From positions 1 to 64,000 of the forward strand of contig JAKSZP010013542.1 in the NCBI GenBank assembly GCA_022478985.1: DNA of 64,000 bases, written 5' to 3'. This document shows, piece by piece, positions 34,985 to 46,800 of the stretch. The notes below the pieces were generated by a model, which saw only the letters and a list, made by a program, of their open reading frames with translations, was not told the DNA's origin and searched no databases. Source of the DNA: Massospora cicadina. Its lineage: Eukaryota; Entomophthoromycota; Entomophthoromycetes; Entomophthorales; Entomophthoraceae. Position 1 is the stretch's first letter. Each line of letters starts with the position of its first letter. A program made the translations under genes and the position numbers.

Positions 34985-37450
34985 CTTATGTCAGGCGGTA
35001 TGGCTATTCATTGGTGAAGGTTGGCGTCTTGTCACCCTGATGAAATTGCTTTAAGAATTTAGCATGTAATCTATTGATGATTTTCCCTTTTGCAAGGTCT
35101 TTCAACGTATACATGTCAGTTGAAGTCTTCTCTATAATCTTGATTAGCCCCTTCCAGATGTGTTTGAGCTTACTTGTCCTGCCAAACCCATGGTTATCAT
35201 AGCAGAGCAATCACTTACATAAACTGAGACATGGCAAAGGATTGCTTTTTAGTTATCATTCTCTCTACATCTTATCTTCAGGGCCATCACGTTAGAATAA
35301 GCATCAGTTATAGCTAGATGTACAACCAGGTGAGGTTCTCTATGTATTGACTGGGGATCATTCTCTCTGTAAACACAAGATTGTAGGATCAGAGGTAGTG
35401 CAAATTGTTGCCCATCCATGAGTCGAACCAGTGATCTTCTCATGAACAAGTAGAACATAAAATTGTATACAAAGTTTGCAGAAGGTAGTAGGAGGTTCCA
35501 ACTGGACAATCTTCTAGATGCCGATTTTTATAGGTCAACTAGAGTGCCATTGACTCGCTCCACTGCACAATTAGTCTTAGGGTAATAGGGCATCTACAGG
35601 ACTCCACAGACCACTTTGATCTGTTAAGCTTGAATATCATGAGAAGTGAAGTTAGTGCCATTATCTGCCAGAAGAAATTGGGGCAATCGTGAGTATAAAT
35701 GATTTAACTCAAATAAATTTGGCAGTCATTGTAGCCTCCAGGTCTCTTATTGTTTTGGCCTTGCTCTAATTCACAAGGTGGTTGATTGCCACCAAAATTC
35801 ACCTAAATCAATATATGCTGGTGGTTTGAGGTCCCATGATTTCGATCAACACAATGTGGAAAGTGAAGTTTGACTTGACTAATTTTATATAAGATGTTTT
35901 TATGGTACAGCGCTGCCATTTGACACTCTCTGAGGAAGCTGATAGCCTTGTAGATATCAAAGTTCATCGATTTATATTAATAGTGCTGTTTCAATTGTTT
36001 GTACACCTTCTTAAAACCTCCATGACCTGTGGCAATGTGGTCTTAAAGGATCAGATCTATATGCTTAGTTAGTCATGATATAATGTATTCAAGATCTTTT
36101 ATTATTATAAAGAGTTTTTGCCCATTAATGGTGATGTTCTTCATCAGTCAGTCCAATGTGCGTTGTGATTTTCTTCTAGTCATTATCATATTGCCTGCTC
36201 AGCATTTTGTCATAATAGCTATCCGCCATGTTGTCAATCAACATAATGGTAGAGTGCCTAGACGGTCTGCCAGCATCTTGTGTTTTGCACAGGGCTGATG
36301 CTGAATCTCAAAGTCGTATGCCTGTAACTTCAGTGCCTAGTGGGCTGGCCGTCCATCCAGCTTCTTGAAGTTCTGTTGCCATCTAGTTAGGAGTGGTTAG
36401 TTATCACTTTGAAGTGCACTATGTAAATGAAGACCCTAAACTGTTTGCATGCATAAATTAACTCCAATCAAATCTTTTTGGCAATAGTGTGATTCCACTT
36501 GTTTACATCTGATGTCTGGCTGCAGTAAGCTGAAGGGATGCTCTACTCTTTTATCCTTAATATGGGACAGAACAAGCCCCTATGGTCTTGAGGGACACAT
36601 AAGTATGGATTATACTTGTTTATCAAAGATTTTATATTTGAGTATTGGTGCCAAAACAAGGAAATTTAAAAATTGGTCAAAAGCTAGCTGAAAGTTTGTC
36701 ATACCCTTGAATTGGGTTCTATTCTTCAACAGGTGGAATAGTGGTTCCTCTATTTTGAAAAAGTTCTCTATGAACTGCCAGAGATAGACAACCATCCTAG
36801 GAAGACCTTAATGTCTCACTTGCTTGCCGGCGCCTTCATCTTTCAATGGCCTCCACTTTGGATGTCTGGGACATAGCCCCTTCTTGTCAATAACAAATCC
36901 AAAGTACTCGAATTGCTCTCAGAAGTTACAATCTTGGGATCAATTTTCATGTTAGAAGCAGCGAGCCAGTGGCAGGATTACTCCAAGTGTTGTAAGTGTT
37001 TACAGAACAAGCTTAAGAAAACGTTTATGTCATCCAATTATACTAAAAAAGTAATTTTAAAATCTCCTAATATGCTATTTATGGCCCGTTAGAAAGTGGG
37101 AGGGCTTCACATAACCCCTGCGGCATCTACATGGGTTGGAAAAGCCCTTGGGTCATTATTATGGCGCATTTTTTCTGTATTCTTGGGGCAACTCTATCTG
37201 CCATTAGTCAGAGATCAAACCATGGAAGATAAGTACATTGCTCCATTGAGTTATTTAGTGCATTTTAATTCTTGAGTGAGGGCAAAAGTTCTTCTTTATA
37301 ATGTTGTTAATTTTCCAGCAGTCAATTATGAATCAATTAAACCCATACTACTTTTTAAAATTATACTGTTACTCCCATGGGCTCATGGATGGTGCAAGCA
37401 TTCTCTTCTGAATCAGTTAATTAATTTCTTTATTGATGCTTCAACCACCA
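34985..37450 (-). pseudogene. Gypsy-C Pol, C-terminal part: RT core to integrase end
   Basis: On the minus strand from 37450, VVEASIKK and MLAPSMSPWE match the RT of Gypsy-B (VVMEEIDK, MLEPSKSPWA). LFQP..MPQGLCEA (about 37140) matches LFQLTHMPKGLCNA. RNase H and integrase follow in worn form. The Pol end (35004-35210) has SKLKHIWKGLIKIIEKT, matching HKLASIWIGPFEVIEKT of Gypsy-B. Stops are very frequent. The upstream part of the same RT is at 43988-44200, on the far side of Gypsy-B copy 1. Confidence 0.75.
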
Positions 37451-38004
37451 TGTTGTGATTCTGATATGACTGGACGATAAGCCTGAATTAGCTATGGCGG
37501 ATTGGAAAGAATCTGCCGACCATGTTATTAGTTACAATTATTTGAGTGCCTTGAGATGAGGCGATAATAAGTTATAATGGGTTGTTGTTGGATCACCTCT
37601 AAATAAGGCGATAAGGTGATGTCAACATTTGACAAATAAAAATTAGATCGCCTCAAATTAAGGCAATAGAGAGTTGAAGAATAACAAGGTAAAACCAAGG
37701 AGAATTGGTAGAATAGAATAGCCTAATCTATGAGAGCGGTATCATCCAAAGTCACTGGTATATAAGCAAGATGGGCGATTGAAAGGGTAAATTGGTAATA
37801 TTAGAGAGAGAACGGAACAGTGAGAGGTCGCTGTATCTATTAAAAATAAGTAAAAGATCGTTAGTGAGATTGCTCCTATATTTTAGTACATTTTCAAGTT
37901 GTCCAAAGGACTGATGATCCCCATATCATCTGTCTGTTGTACAGTGGGTTTGCCCTGTGCAACCCTTATGGAAGATCCTAACAATACTGCCCAAAGTTAT
38001 AACA
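37451..38004 (+). repeat. 5' LTR of Gypsy-B copy 1 (554 bp)
   Basis: It starts TGTTGTGATTCTGATATGAC and ends TTATAACA. It aligns with 43438-43987 and, on the minus strand, 11269-11822. By eye the two LTRs of this copy differ at roughly one base in eight in the first 165 bp. Confidence 0.9.
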
Positions 38005-38005
38005 G

Positions 38006-38023
38006 TGGTGATCACTACAGGGG
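38006..38023 (+). other. Primer binding site of Gypsy-B copy 1
   Basis: TGGTGATCACTACAGGGG starts one base after the LTR. It would pair with a tRNA ending in CCA. Nearly the same sequence serves Gypsy-C and occurs at 1892. Confidence 0.7.
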
Positions 38024-38069
38024 ACCCATTGATCAACTAATAAAATCTCAAAATCCTCAGTCGCTAGAT

Positions 38070-39660
38070 ATGTCTCATAAAGCCTGCATTGGTGGGGAAT
38101 CTCCACGAAGTGCTGCACCAGATGATTATGAGGAACTCAAACTCACTCTAGATGCAGTTCTCAAGAAACAAGATGAACTTCTTCAAGAACGAACTGCCAT
38201 TATGCACCAGCTTATTAGCAAGTTTAGTCAAATGCAAATTCTGAGACAACAAAACAAGGAACTCACCAATCGTTTGGATGACACCACTGAATGACTGCAA
38301 CACACTGAGTGGAAATTGACCAGCATCTCCCAGCCCTCTCATTGGGAAGAGGAAGGATGACAAGGGGAAAAAATATGAGGAAGAATATGACGCTGGACGG
38401 AGCTACTACTCCCAAAATGGAAGCTCTGGATGTGAGTATGAGTCAGAGCACCAATTCCCTCAAGTAATGGCGGTGCTACCCATGGCAGAAGGCCCTACTA
38501 CCTCCAAAGCAGCGGAGATCCCAACTTCTGCTGGACCAGCTTCTCATTAAGAAACTGCTTTTGGATCTCAACCTATTACTCAGTATGCCCCAAAAAGTCA
38601 TGAATGAGATGAGGAGGTCAATATCAAGAAGCTGCCTCCATTTGATCAAAATGTGAATATCCATGGCTTATTCAAATGATTTGAATTTGCAGCAGAAGGC
38701 GCATCCAATTGATGGAAAGCAAAACTGTTGATATCTGCCTTGGATGTTGGGAGTGCCAATCAAATCACCTGCTATCTTACAAGAAGCTCCGTTACCTATC
38801 AGGATGTAAAAAAGACTATGCTTTGACTGTTTGGGGGCACCTCAAAGATGTCGCAGCAAAAGGCAGAATTCTTGATGATTGGATTCTGCCATAATTAGAC
38901 TCTCATGGAGTTTGCTGATCGATTTACAATGGAAGTTCATGTGCTGATTGGGGCAGGATACTTAGCAGAAGCCAACATGTGCTTCTCATTGACCTCTGCA
39001 GTAAAGCCATGCCAAAATCTCATAATGTCATTTTTCTGATTCTGGATGATGACGTTCTCCTGCTCAAAATTGTACAGTTCTTGCACTACATATCTCCTAA
39101 TTTTATGCCACCAAATATGGAATGGAAAACTACTGCCTCCGCTGTATGCTCTTATTCAGGAAAATATGCTCATCTGGCCCATGTTCCGCATAGCAACCCC
39201 TGTCATTACTATATTTTCATGCCTCATCCTCAGCCAAATTATTCTCAAAAGTTTAACTACTGCCCCAGGGCCATTTACAAAAATCATCTGCAACCTAACT
39301 ACTGACCAGGACCTAGTTATACCAAATGTCAGCAATCATCTTACTGACCTGCCCAGTTATGCCAAGTGTCCCCAAACTTTTCTGAACTGGACCCTTTTAT
39401 GAAAATCAAGGACGTGGCTCTTATGGGGTTAGCTGCTATGAATGAGGCCACCCTAACCACTTGGCAAAGTTCTTCCATAACAGTCGTGTGCACTACATGC
39501 ACCAAGATCAATACTACCGGGGAAAAGATGGAGTGGAGTAGAGATGGGACTCTATACCCCTGTGATTACAACTCCAAACGTCCCCAAATCAATAGTAGTA
39601 TATCCCGCGGAAGTCCCTCAGTACAATGACGGAATTTTATATAAGCAGCCAGTTGGATGA
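38070..39660 (+). pseudogene. Gypsy-B copy 1 Gag
   Basis: The ATG at 38070 opens a frame that runs to 38294 and includes a likely coiled coil (YEELKLTLDAVLKKQDELL, then LRQQNKELTNRLDD). The downstream Gag is spread over three frames: ALDVGSANQ near 38740, FADRFTMEVHVLIGAG near 38910 and PAEVPQYNDGIL near 39605. Reverse-oriented matches occur in copy 2 (9400-11203). A cysteine-containing stretch near 39490 (CTTCTK) does not form a clear CCHC knuckle. The Gag would assemble the virus-like particle in the cytoplasm; here it is broken. Confidence 0.75.
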
Positions 39661-39959
39661 GTAAATGTAGTGACATGAGCTCAAGCCAAGGCCACGGAGA
39701 TGAAGGATCCTTGGAGCACCCAAAGCTGTATGCCTGCCAAATGATTGATCAAGATTCCTTGGACAAGCCAGATTCTGCTGCGGATGCGCCAACTATGAAA
39801 GGAGTAAACGTTGCCCTTCCAAAAGATGCCATTTTAAAAGAATCCACAAAGTCAGTGAGGGGTAATGAGTTTATTGAAAAAAGAGTTTCTGTAAATGTCC
39901 ACATTTAAACAGTCAATATTCTTCTTATTCTGAGTGTACATACTGTGATATTTTTGTAC

Positions 39960-40200
39960 CACAAAATAGTGTTTGAGCTATATTAGATACAGGCGCTCCA
40001 GTCAACATAGTTTCCACTAAGTTGATTGCGAAGTTGACAAAAAAACCTGATGTGGACCATCAAATTTTATATGAGACTGCTGGATCCAAAAAAGAACATC
40101 TATGAAGGAGCATACTGTGCACTATTATTGTGGTTTGGGTCCATTGTCATTGTAGCTCTGGCAATTGTGCTACCAAATGAAAATTATGAATTGCTAATAG
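39960..40200 (+). pseudogene. Gypsy-B copy 1 protease remnant
   Basis: The frame AILDTGAPVNIVSTKL (about 39977-40025) carries the aspartic protease active-site motif DTGA; the Asp codon is at 39986-39988. It is followed by a stop near 40104. The expected second half of the protease is worn. Confidence 0.7.
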
Positions 40201-43200
40201 GAACTTCTTTCCTGTGACATTTCAGGGCTGTTGTAGATATGACGGAGGAGACCCTTGACATTTTGAGACAGCGGATCCCAATTTACTTTACCTCTAGTGG
40301 AGTGCCAAAGGATCTGGTGCACATGGGCCATATCAACCTTGCATATTGTGATGGGGGGATGCAGTTTGCTATCATTGACTGAAATAAAAAGACTTGGATC
40401 TTTTCCCAGCATATATGTGAATATCAAGGGCTACCTATCTGAGCTGCAGGGCCTATATCTATTCCTTCTGGACACCAAGTTCTTGTAAATACTGAGTTAG
40501 AAGTGAAAGTGCCTGCTGGGCTCTATGGGGAGGTCCTTGGGCCCCATCATCAAACACGGATTGAACCACATGTGGCTACAGGGATTATACTCCTAGGGCA
40601 TGGAGGGATCAAGGTTTTGTTAGCAAATCTCCAGAGTGAACCAATGCAAATCCGCAACACCAAATAGTGGCATATTTACACTTGACTCCAATCAAGGAGG
40701 TCCTTCAGGTTCATTATTTTGGTTCATTAGATGAACTTGGGCTAACAGTCAAGCTGCCAGCTGGCGTAATGACAGCAGTACTGCGGAAGAACTTAGTAGG
40801 GCTATCAGAAGAGCAAAAAGACTATGCGATAGCTTTATTTAAGAAGTACAAGGAGATTTTTTCTGTTGACAATCATTATTTAAGCGTTCTTGGGGGTGAT
40901 TCATCGATTGGACACAGGAGATCATCCCCCTCATAAGGTCTCAGCTGATCTGCCAATTGAGGGCAGCAGAAGATGTTGTCATGGAGGAAATTGATAAGTT
41001 GCTGGAGCAAGGAATGCTTGAGCCATCCAAGAGTCCATGGGCTTCGCCCATTCTGAATGTAAAAAAGAAGGACAGAACTAACCGCATAGTAATAGATTAC
41101 CAGAAGCTCAATAGTATTACAAAAAAGGACTCTACCCTTTGCCATGGATTGAAAATGCTTTAATCAGTTAGAGGGAGCCCATTACTTCTCAGCAATGGAC
41201 TTGATATCAGGGTACTGGAAAATTGAGTTGCCCACGGCGGAACAGGAGAAATTCACTGTAATCATATCCAAAGACCTCTTCCAACTGACTCATATGCCTA
41301 AAGGGCTGTGCAACGCCCCAGCTACGTTCCAACGAGCCATGGACACTATCCTTGGCGACCTAAAGCTGTTGTGTGTTCTTGTATACCTTGACAATATCAA
41401 TGTTTTCTCTCAAACCTTATTAAAGCACCTCAATCATCTAGAAGCAGTATTCTGTCAGCTCTCTGAGGCGAAAATCAAAGTTAAGCCTCAAAAATGTAAC
41501 TTCTTCAAAGATCAGTTGGAATATATGGGGTTTGTGGTAAAATTCCAAGGAGCTGAAACCACAGCCAGCCAAGGTGGAGGCCATTCATAAAATGACTACA
41601 CCTAATAGTGTACATGTACATACAGGTTTTTTGGGAATGGTTGGTTAATAACAGCGCTTCATCCCTAACTTTAGCTGTGTTGGGGGGCCGCTATTTGTGT
41701 TGTAAAAAAGATGCTGTGTTTGAATGGACAGAACGTCATCAATACGCTTTTAATACACTACAAATGGCTCTGATCAGTGCGCCAGTGCTACGCTATCCAA
41801 ACTTTGATAAGGAGTTTATTATTCAGATGTATGCGTCCCTTTCTGATGTTGGGGCGGTCCTTTCTCAGAAAGATGACGAGGGAGAGGAGCATCCCATTGC
41901 ATACTTCAGTCAAAGTCTGAACTGCCTTGAGCATAATTATACTATGACCGAGTGAGAGTGCTTAGCAGTAATCTACACGTATAAGCAATTTAGAGTCTAC
42001 TTGTATGGGGTAAAGTTTAAGGTAATAACAAATCATGCGTTGTTACGTTGGTTACAAAATCTTAAGGATCCTTAAGGGCGTTTATCTCGATGGGCTCTCA
42101 AGATGTAGGCTTATGACGTTGAGATCCTTCATCACCCAGGAGTAAAGCATCAGAACGCTCACTGTCTATCTCAATTGCCAACCGTCGCTGTGATGGCTGA
42201 TCTCAGTGATGTGATGTATGATAAGATGCTCAGTGGGAAATATGACAACGAACCGCGCTAAGTGATTAAAGTGTTAAATAAGATGCAAATGAATACCTTC
42301 CAATGGAAAAGGGAACTGTATAAGTGGATTTGCGATTTGGCGGTAAACTTTCCACAACCCTCACCATGACCCAGGATTATTATGAGCGCCCACAAGGCAG
42401 TCAGACATGGTGGTGTATGCAAGACAATGGAGTTGTTGCATCCTCAGTACTATTGGGAAAGCATGAACTTTGACGTGCTCAAAACCATTTCCTGTTGCCA
42501 CCAGTGTCAAATGGAGAAGCCATTCATTGGAAGACCTCATACCAGCTAGTAAAACCACATTTTGCTTGGCATACGGTTTCCATTGATATTGTTGGCCCTC
42601 TGCCAATATAAGCTAACTGGTGTAAGTACATTCTGGTGGCTATTGACCACTTGACCAGGTAGGTTGAAGCGCGGGTGATACAAGATCTGGGGGCAGTCAC
42701 AGCGGCCAAGATTGTAAGGGAGTGTATTATCCAGTGACATGTCTGTCCTTAATTCATTCTTACTGATAACAGAACCAACTTCATCTCGCTCATCCTCCCC
42801 AAACTGAACGAGCTTATGGGCATCCACGGGATTCTGATCACTCCATATCACCCTGAGTCCAACAGAATGGTTGAACAGGTTTATGGGACCTTAGTGAACA
42901 TACTATGGAAACTAGTAACAGATCAACCTTCATATTGGAGTTCTCTACTTTCTACCGCCATATTTGCCTATAATATCAGCTACCATTCCGCTACGGGGAA
43001 GATCCCCTTTAAACTGCTATATGAGTGTCACTCAGCTCTTCTGGCATTGCTTTATTTGTTTGTAGAAGACACCAGTGGAATGGAACCCCACCATTATTTG
43101 ACTAACCTTACAAACACACTGATCAAATTGCAAAGCAAAGCATATTCCTTCAGTCTAGGCAAGAAGATCAAAAATCAGGCTGCCAATCAGATACTGAGTA

Positions 43201-43437
43201 GTGGGTTGGCTCAGTTCAAAGAAGGTGATTTGGTTCTCATCCATGATCAAAATGGGTTCAGATGGAAGCATAAGTTGGCCAGTATTTGGATTGGTCCATT
43301 CGAAGTTATAGAAAAAACTGGGGTTGACGCCTATACCATCAAGGACCCCACAAGTGGTCAGATTTTAACTGAGTACATGCAAAGTTCCTCCAGCCATATA
43401 AGAAATGGTAGCCTTATTGTCCTGTCAAGGGGGGTAA
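40201..43437 (+). pseudogene. Gypsy-B copy 1 Pol: RT, RNase H, integrase
   Basis: RT N-terminus: EEIDKLLEQGMLEPSKSPWA (about 40987-41046) and VIDYQKLN. After a frameshift near 41164, RT continues with MDLISGYWKIEL and MPKGLCNAPATFQ. The catalytic box is YLDN instead of YLDD (Asn codon 41393-41395, in a CA that would derive from CG). RNase H: AYFSQSLN (about 41905). Integrase: zinc-binding CCHQCQ (about 42490), SIDIVGPL (about 42575), LTDNRTNF (about 42757) and PESNRMVEQV (about 42850). Stops at about 41953, 42073, 42103, 42609, 42660 and 42740 each fit CAA, CAG, CGA or TGG changed by one transition. The RT should be inactive even without the stops. Confidence 0.88.
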
Positions 43438-43987
43438 TGTTGTAATTCCAATATGACTGGACAATAAGCCTGAATTAGCTATGGCGGATTGGGAAGAATC
43501 TGCCAACCATGCAATTAGTTACAATAATCTGAGTGCCCTGAGATGAGGCGATATTAAGATATAATGGGTTGTAATTTGATTGCCTCCAAATAAGGTGATA
43601 AGGCGTTGTGACATTTGATAAATAAAGTATAGATCACTCAAATTAGGTCAATAGAGAGCTAAAGAATAACAAGCCAAAACCAAGGAGAATCAGCGGAATA
43701 GAATAGCCTAAGCTATGAGAGCGGTATTGTCCAAAGATGCTGGTATTTAAGTGAGATGGGAGATTTAATGAGGTAGATTGTTAATAGTAAAGAGAGAACA
43801 GAAAAGCGAGAGGTTGCTGTATTTACTAAAATAAATAAAAGGTTTTTAGGGTGATTGCTCCTATAATTTAGTAAAGTTTAAGTTGTTCAAAGGACTGATG
43901 ATCCCCATATCATCTGTCTGTTGCTCAGTGGGTTTGACCTGTGCGACCCTTATGGAGGATCCCAACAATACCGGTGAAATTATAACA
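43438..43987 (+). repeat. 3' LTR of Gypsy-B copy 1 (550 bp)
   Basis: It starts TGTTGTAATTCCAATATGAC and ends TTATAACA; partner of 37451-38004. The AATAAA near 43836 is a plausible polyadenylation signal. Confidence 0.9.
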
Positions 43988-46800
43988 AAGCATCTTGGAC
44001 CAGTAAATTAGATGGAGATAGCTTATTGGGTGGTTTTCTGTTAATATGATGTAACACATCCTTGGCACACCCCAGATCAAAGTTTTCCATTGCAAAGATC
44101 TTCTTGTACTTGCCAAGTAAGGCCATTGCCTTATCTTTTATCTTACATCAGGATGACCAAAAATTTGCAAGATATAATCTGGCGGATGGTCTCACAACTC
44201 TTTTACTCCAATCCAAACCCCTCAAGCATCCTGAACTTATGCACGCCTTGCACTTCTTCCTTCAGTAGGATGTGGAGAAAAGCAAATATTTGGCGTCACT
44301 TCACCTGGATCAAGTATAGCTAGAGGTTAGCAATTAATATGCTAATCTTCTATGATCTGGGAGGAAGAGACCAGGTACTATGAGTGGTTCTCTGTGTGAG
44401 CAGTTGAAGGGTGTGAACAATTTACCATATAGACTTGATGGTATTTTCAGCTTAATATCTATGTTTACTATGACCTGGTGACTTGGAGGAATGGTCACTT
44501 GGTATCCAGCCCTCAGCAGAATGCCTTCTGACTTAAAGATCTGATGCAGTAAATATTGAGTTTGACCGCGCCATTTATTAATAGATGATGGGTATATCCT
44601 GTCCTTAAGTCTAGGTTTATGAACAACAGAGCCCATTCCTTAGTCTGCTGGTCTCCGCTTTTTTAGTACATCGGAAGATTATGCCAAGGATTGCCAGGGT
44701 ATTCTACTCATAATTGGTTTTGACTGTATGAGTCCTCATGAAGGGGGTTCTGATGAGAATATCATAATGGGTTTTTGGTAGGACAATTGAAGGAGCTAAT
44801 TAAACACTAGAACCAAACCTTAGTAGTAGCGTGGCATAGGCCCTTAATGAGGTAGTAAAGTGGATCCCGTGGCTCTTTATTCTTTATGGAGGTCAATATT
44901 TGGCAATAGTCCCAGTTTATTGACTAGCTTAGTTGATATAACATTCTTATGTGCCCTTCTATCTACTATAGTCCTAACATAGACCTTGCATATGCTATTA
45001 TTAAAATACATACATTTAAAGTAAAAATCAGTGGTATTTTAAGTGTACGCCAAGCTTGTTAGCTTGTCCCAGATAGGGCTGTAATATCTAGATTAGAGAT
45101 CTAGACTTCTTTAAATTCTCCAAGGGGTGTAGCCACGTTAATAAATTCTAGTTTTGGCATATCACCAGAAGCAACTAGTAAGTTGTACTTATTTAGCTGC
45201 TGTACTTAGGGTTTTAATACTACTTCTGATGTCTGGTCTATATTGTTCTCGTGGCGTGAGTGGGTGGTAACCGCTAGTACATTGTTAGTGATAATGGATC
45301 AAAAATTTGAGGGTGTTGTGACGTCATGGGCTTCTCTAAGGATATGTTGGGTTCTAGCAGAAGTAGAATATACTGTTTCTACTCAGCCTACTTTTCCCTG
45401 TTCTTTAGTATCTTCCACCCTCATGTGATGCACCTTGATTTTAACCACTTGGTGTTTCACTGGATAGTGTAGTGACCCTTTAAGCCACATAGATGACATT
45501 TGATGTGGTAGATAATGGGTCTTCTGGTCTGATGGTAGTTGTGCAGTTCTCTTCAGTGTCCTGCTAGAAGGGCTTGCTTTAGATAAATCAGTATTGACAT
45601 ACCCTTTTTTGGGTGCGTCAAAGGTCACATTGCAGAGGCGATGTAGTTCACCATATGCAATACATTATACTCATTGTTTTTATGGGTGACATGACCCAGT
45701 ATAGTTCTTTGTAGAATTCATAAGCGTTTTGTAAGGTGATATGTGCATTGTAATTATTAAGGACTTTTGCGCCTTATAGCACCTGAGCCTCAAGGTAGAA
45801 ATAATTGACAAACTCTAAGAGTTAATCAATATTTTTAAAAGTAAATACTGAAAAAGGTGGTTTTCCTGGTCGTCACCATCTTAGTACCTATGAATTCCAT
45901 TATGATATTGTCCTTTGCATTTGGTAAGACAGCCCAATCTCACTAGTCTTAGCATCATCAGTGCTTGGCTCTATGGGATCAATAAGTTAATTAACTTTAC
46001 CAGATGTTCCTTGTTGCTCATACCATCCATGATAATCTTGAAAAGCAATAAAAAGTTGTGTATGTTCTTTTTCTTGTTGAACTTTGGCAAGTTATGGGGT
46101 TAACCCTATAACCACTGGTATCCTTGGTAGCTTAGATGAGACTCCTGGCGCGGTTGGGAGGTTGGTGCTGCAACCCCTGAGCTAAATTTTAAGCGAGTCC
46201 TGATTGATGGACCATCAGTTAGAGTAGGGAGATCTGGTGTTTCATCGCGGCTGGCTTGGAAAGTTGGGGTGGTGGAGATAGGAGTTTCTGGAATAGCAGT
46301 TTAGTCAATCTTTCAGGGGTGATTAAAGTCATAATGTCATTAAGAGACAAATGAAAATTTAGACTGGCCTGCCAGTTGGAGTGCGTGAGCACTCAAAAGG
46401 TAATCCAGAATGCCAAAGGCACTGCTGCTCAAATGACTTGAAAGTGGGTGGCAGGCGGCGAACTACAAATGGCAACTTGAGATGATGGTAGGAAGCAACT
46501 GGCGCACAGCCAGGCTGTTGCTACTATGGAGCTAATGGATATGTGAGCAGGAAACACTTGCACTACAACAACGGAGCTGGGTTCCCCATAGGCTTGTGGG
46601 TGCAAGGATGGGTGGCGAGATTGCATAATCTCGCCCAGTGGGAGGTAAAGCCTCCAACAAAAATGACAGATTCTGGTGCTGAATAGCTTCAGTCAGCGGG
46701 TAGTGTCTAAGGATGCCACAAGTACGGTATTCCCAGTCCATGATAGTAGGCAATAATGCTGGTACAATAATCATAAGGTCTCAGTAATAGTGCAACATAA
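43988..46800 (-). pseudogene. Gypsy-C: RT start, protease region and end of Gag
   Basis: On the minus strand, GKYKKIFAMENFDLG (about 44140-44080) and NRKPPNKLSPSNLLVQDA up to 43988 match the RT start of Gypsy-B and continue at 37450 across the insertion. The frame at 44334-44636 (AGYQVTIPPSHQVIVN) matches the Gypsy-B segment before RT (SIPSGHQVLVN, about 40455). The 45383-45628 frame (DAPKKGYVN) matches 39790 of Gypsy-B, and 46532-46774 matches its late Gag. The whole is stop-rich and inactive. Confidence 0.7.

Larger units (their letters stand above)
37451..43987 (+). mobile_element. Gypsy-B copy 1: near-complete LTR retrotransposon
   Basis: LTRs (37451-38004 and 43438-43987) enclose primer binding site, gag, protease, RT, RNase H and integrase in the usual gypsy order, total 6537 bp. 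A purine tract (AAGGGGGGTAA, 43427-43437) precedes the 3' LTR. It interrupts the RT of Gypsy-C, which runs in the opposite direction. There is no chromodomain; Pol ends shortly after the integrase GPFEVIEKT motif. All coding parts are broken, many stops being one transition from a sense codon. The flanking 5-mers (CACCA and AAGCA) do not form a clear target duplication. Confidence 0.9.

Noticed and set aside
37276..37458. Plus-strand open frame at 37276-37458 as a gene
   Set aside because: It is the opposite-strand shadow of the Gypsy-C RT; the homologous shadow appears at 40876-41145 (minus) opposite the Gypsy-B RT.
40194..40427. Minus-strand frames at 40194-40427 and plus-strand frame at 8762-9022, which share the peptide VHQILWHS, as a small conserved gene
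   Set aside because: They lie opposite the same gag-pol segment of the two Gypsy-B copies; the conservation is inherited from the retroelement.
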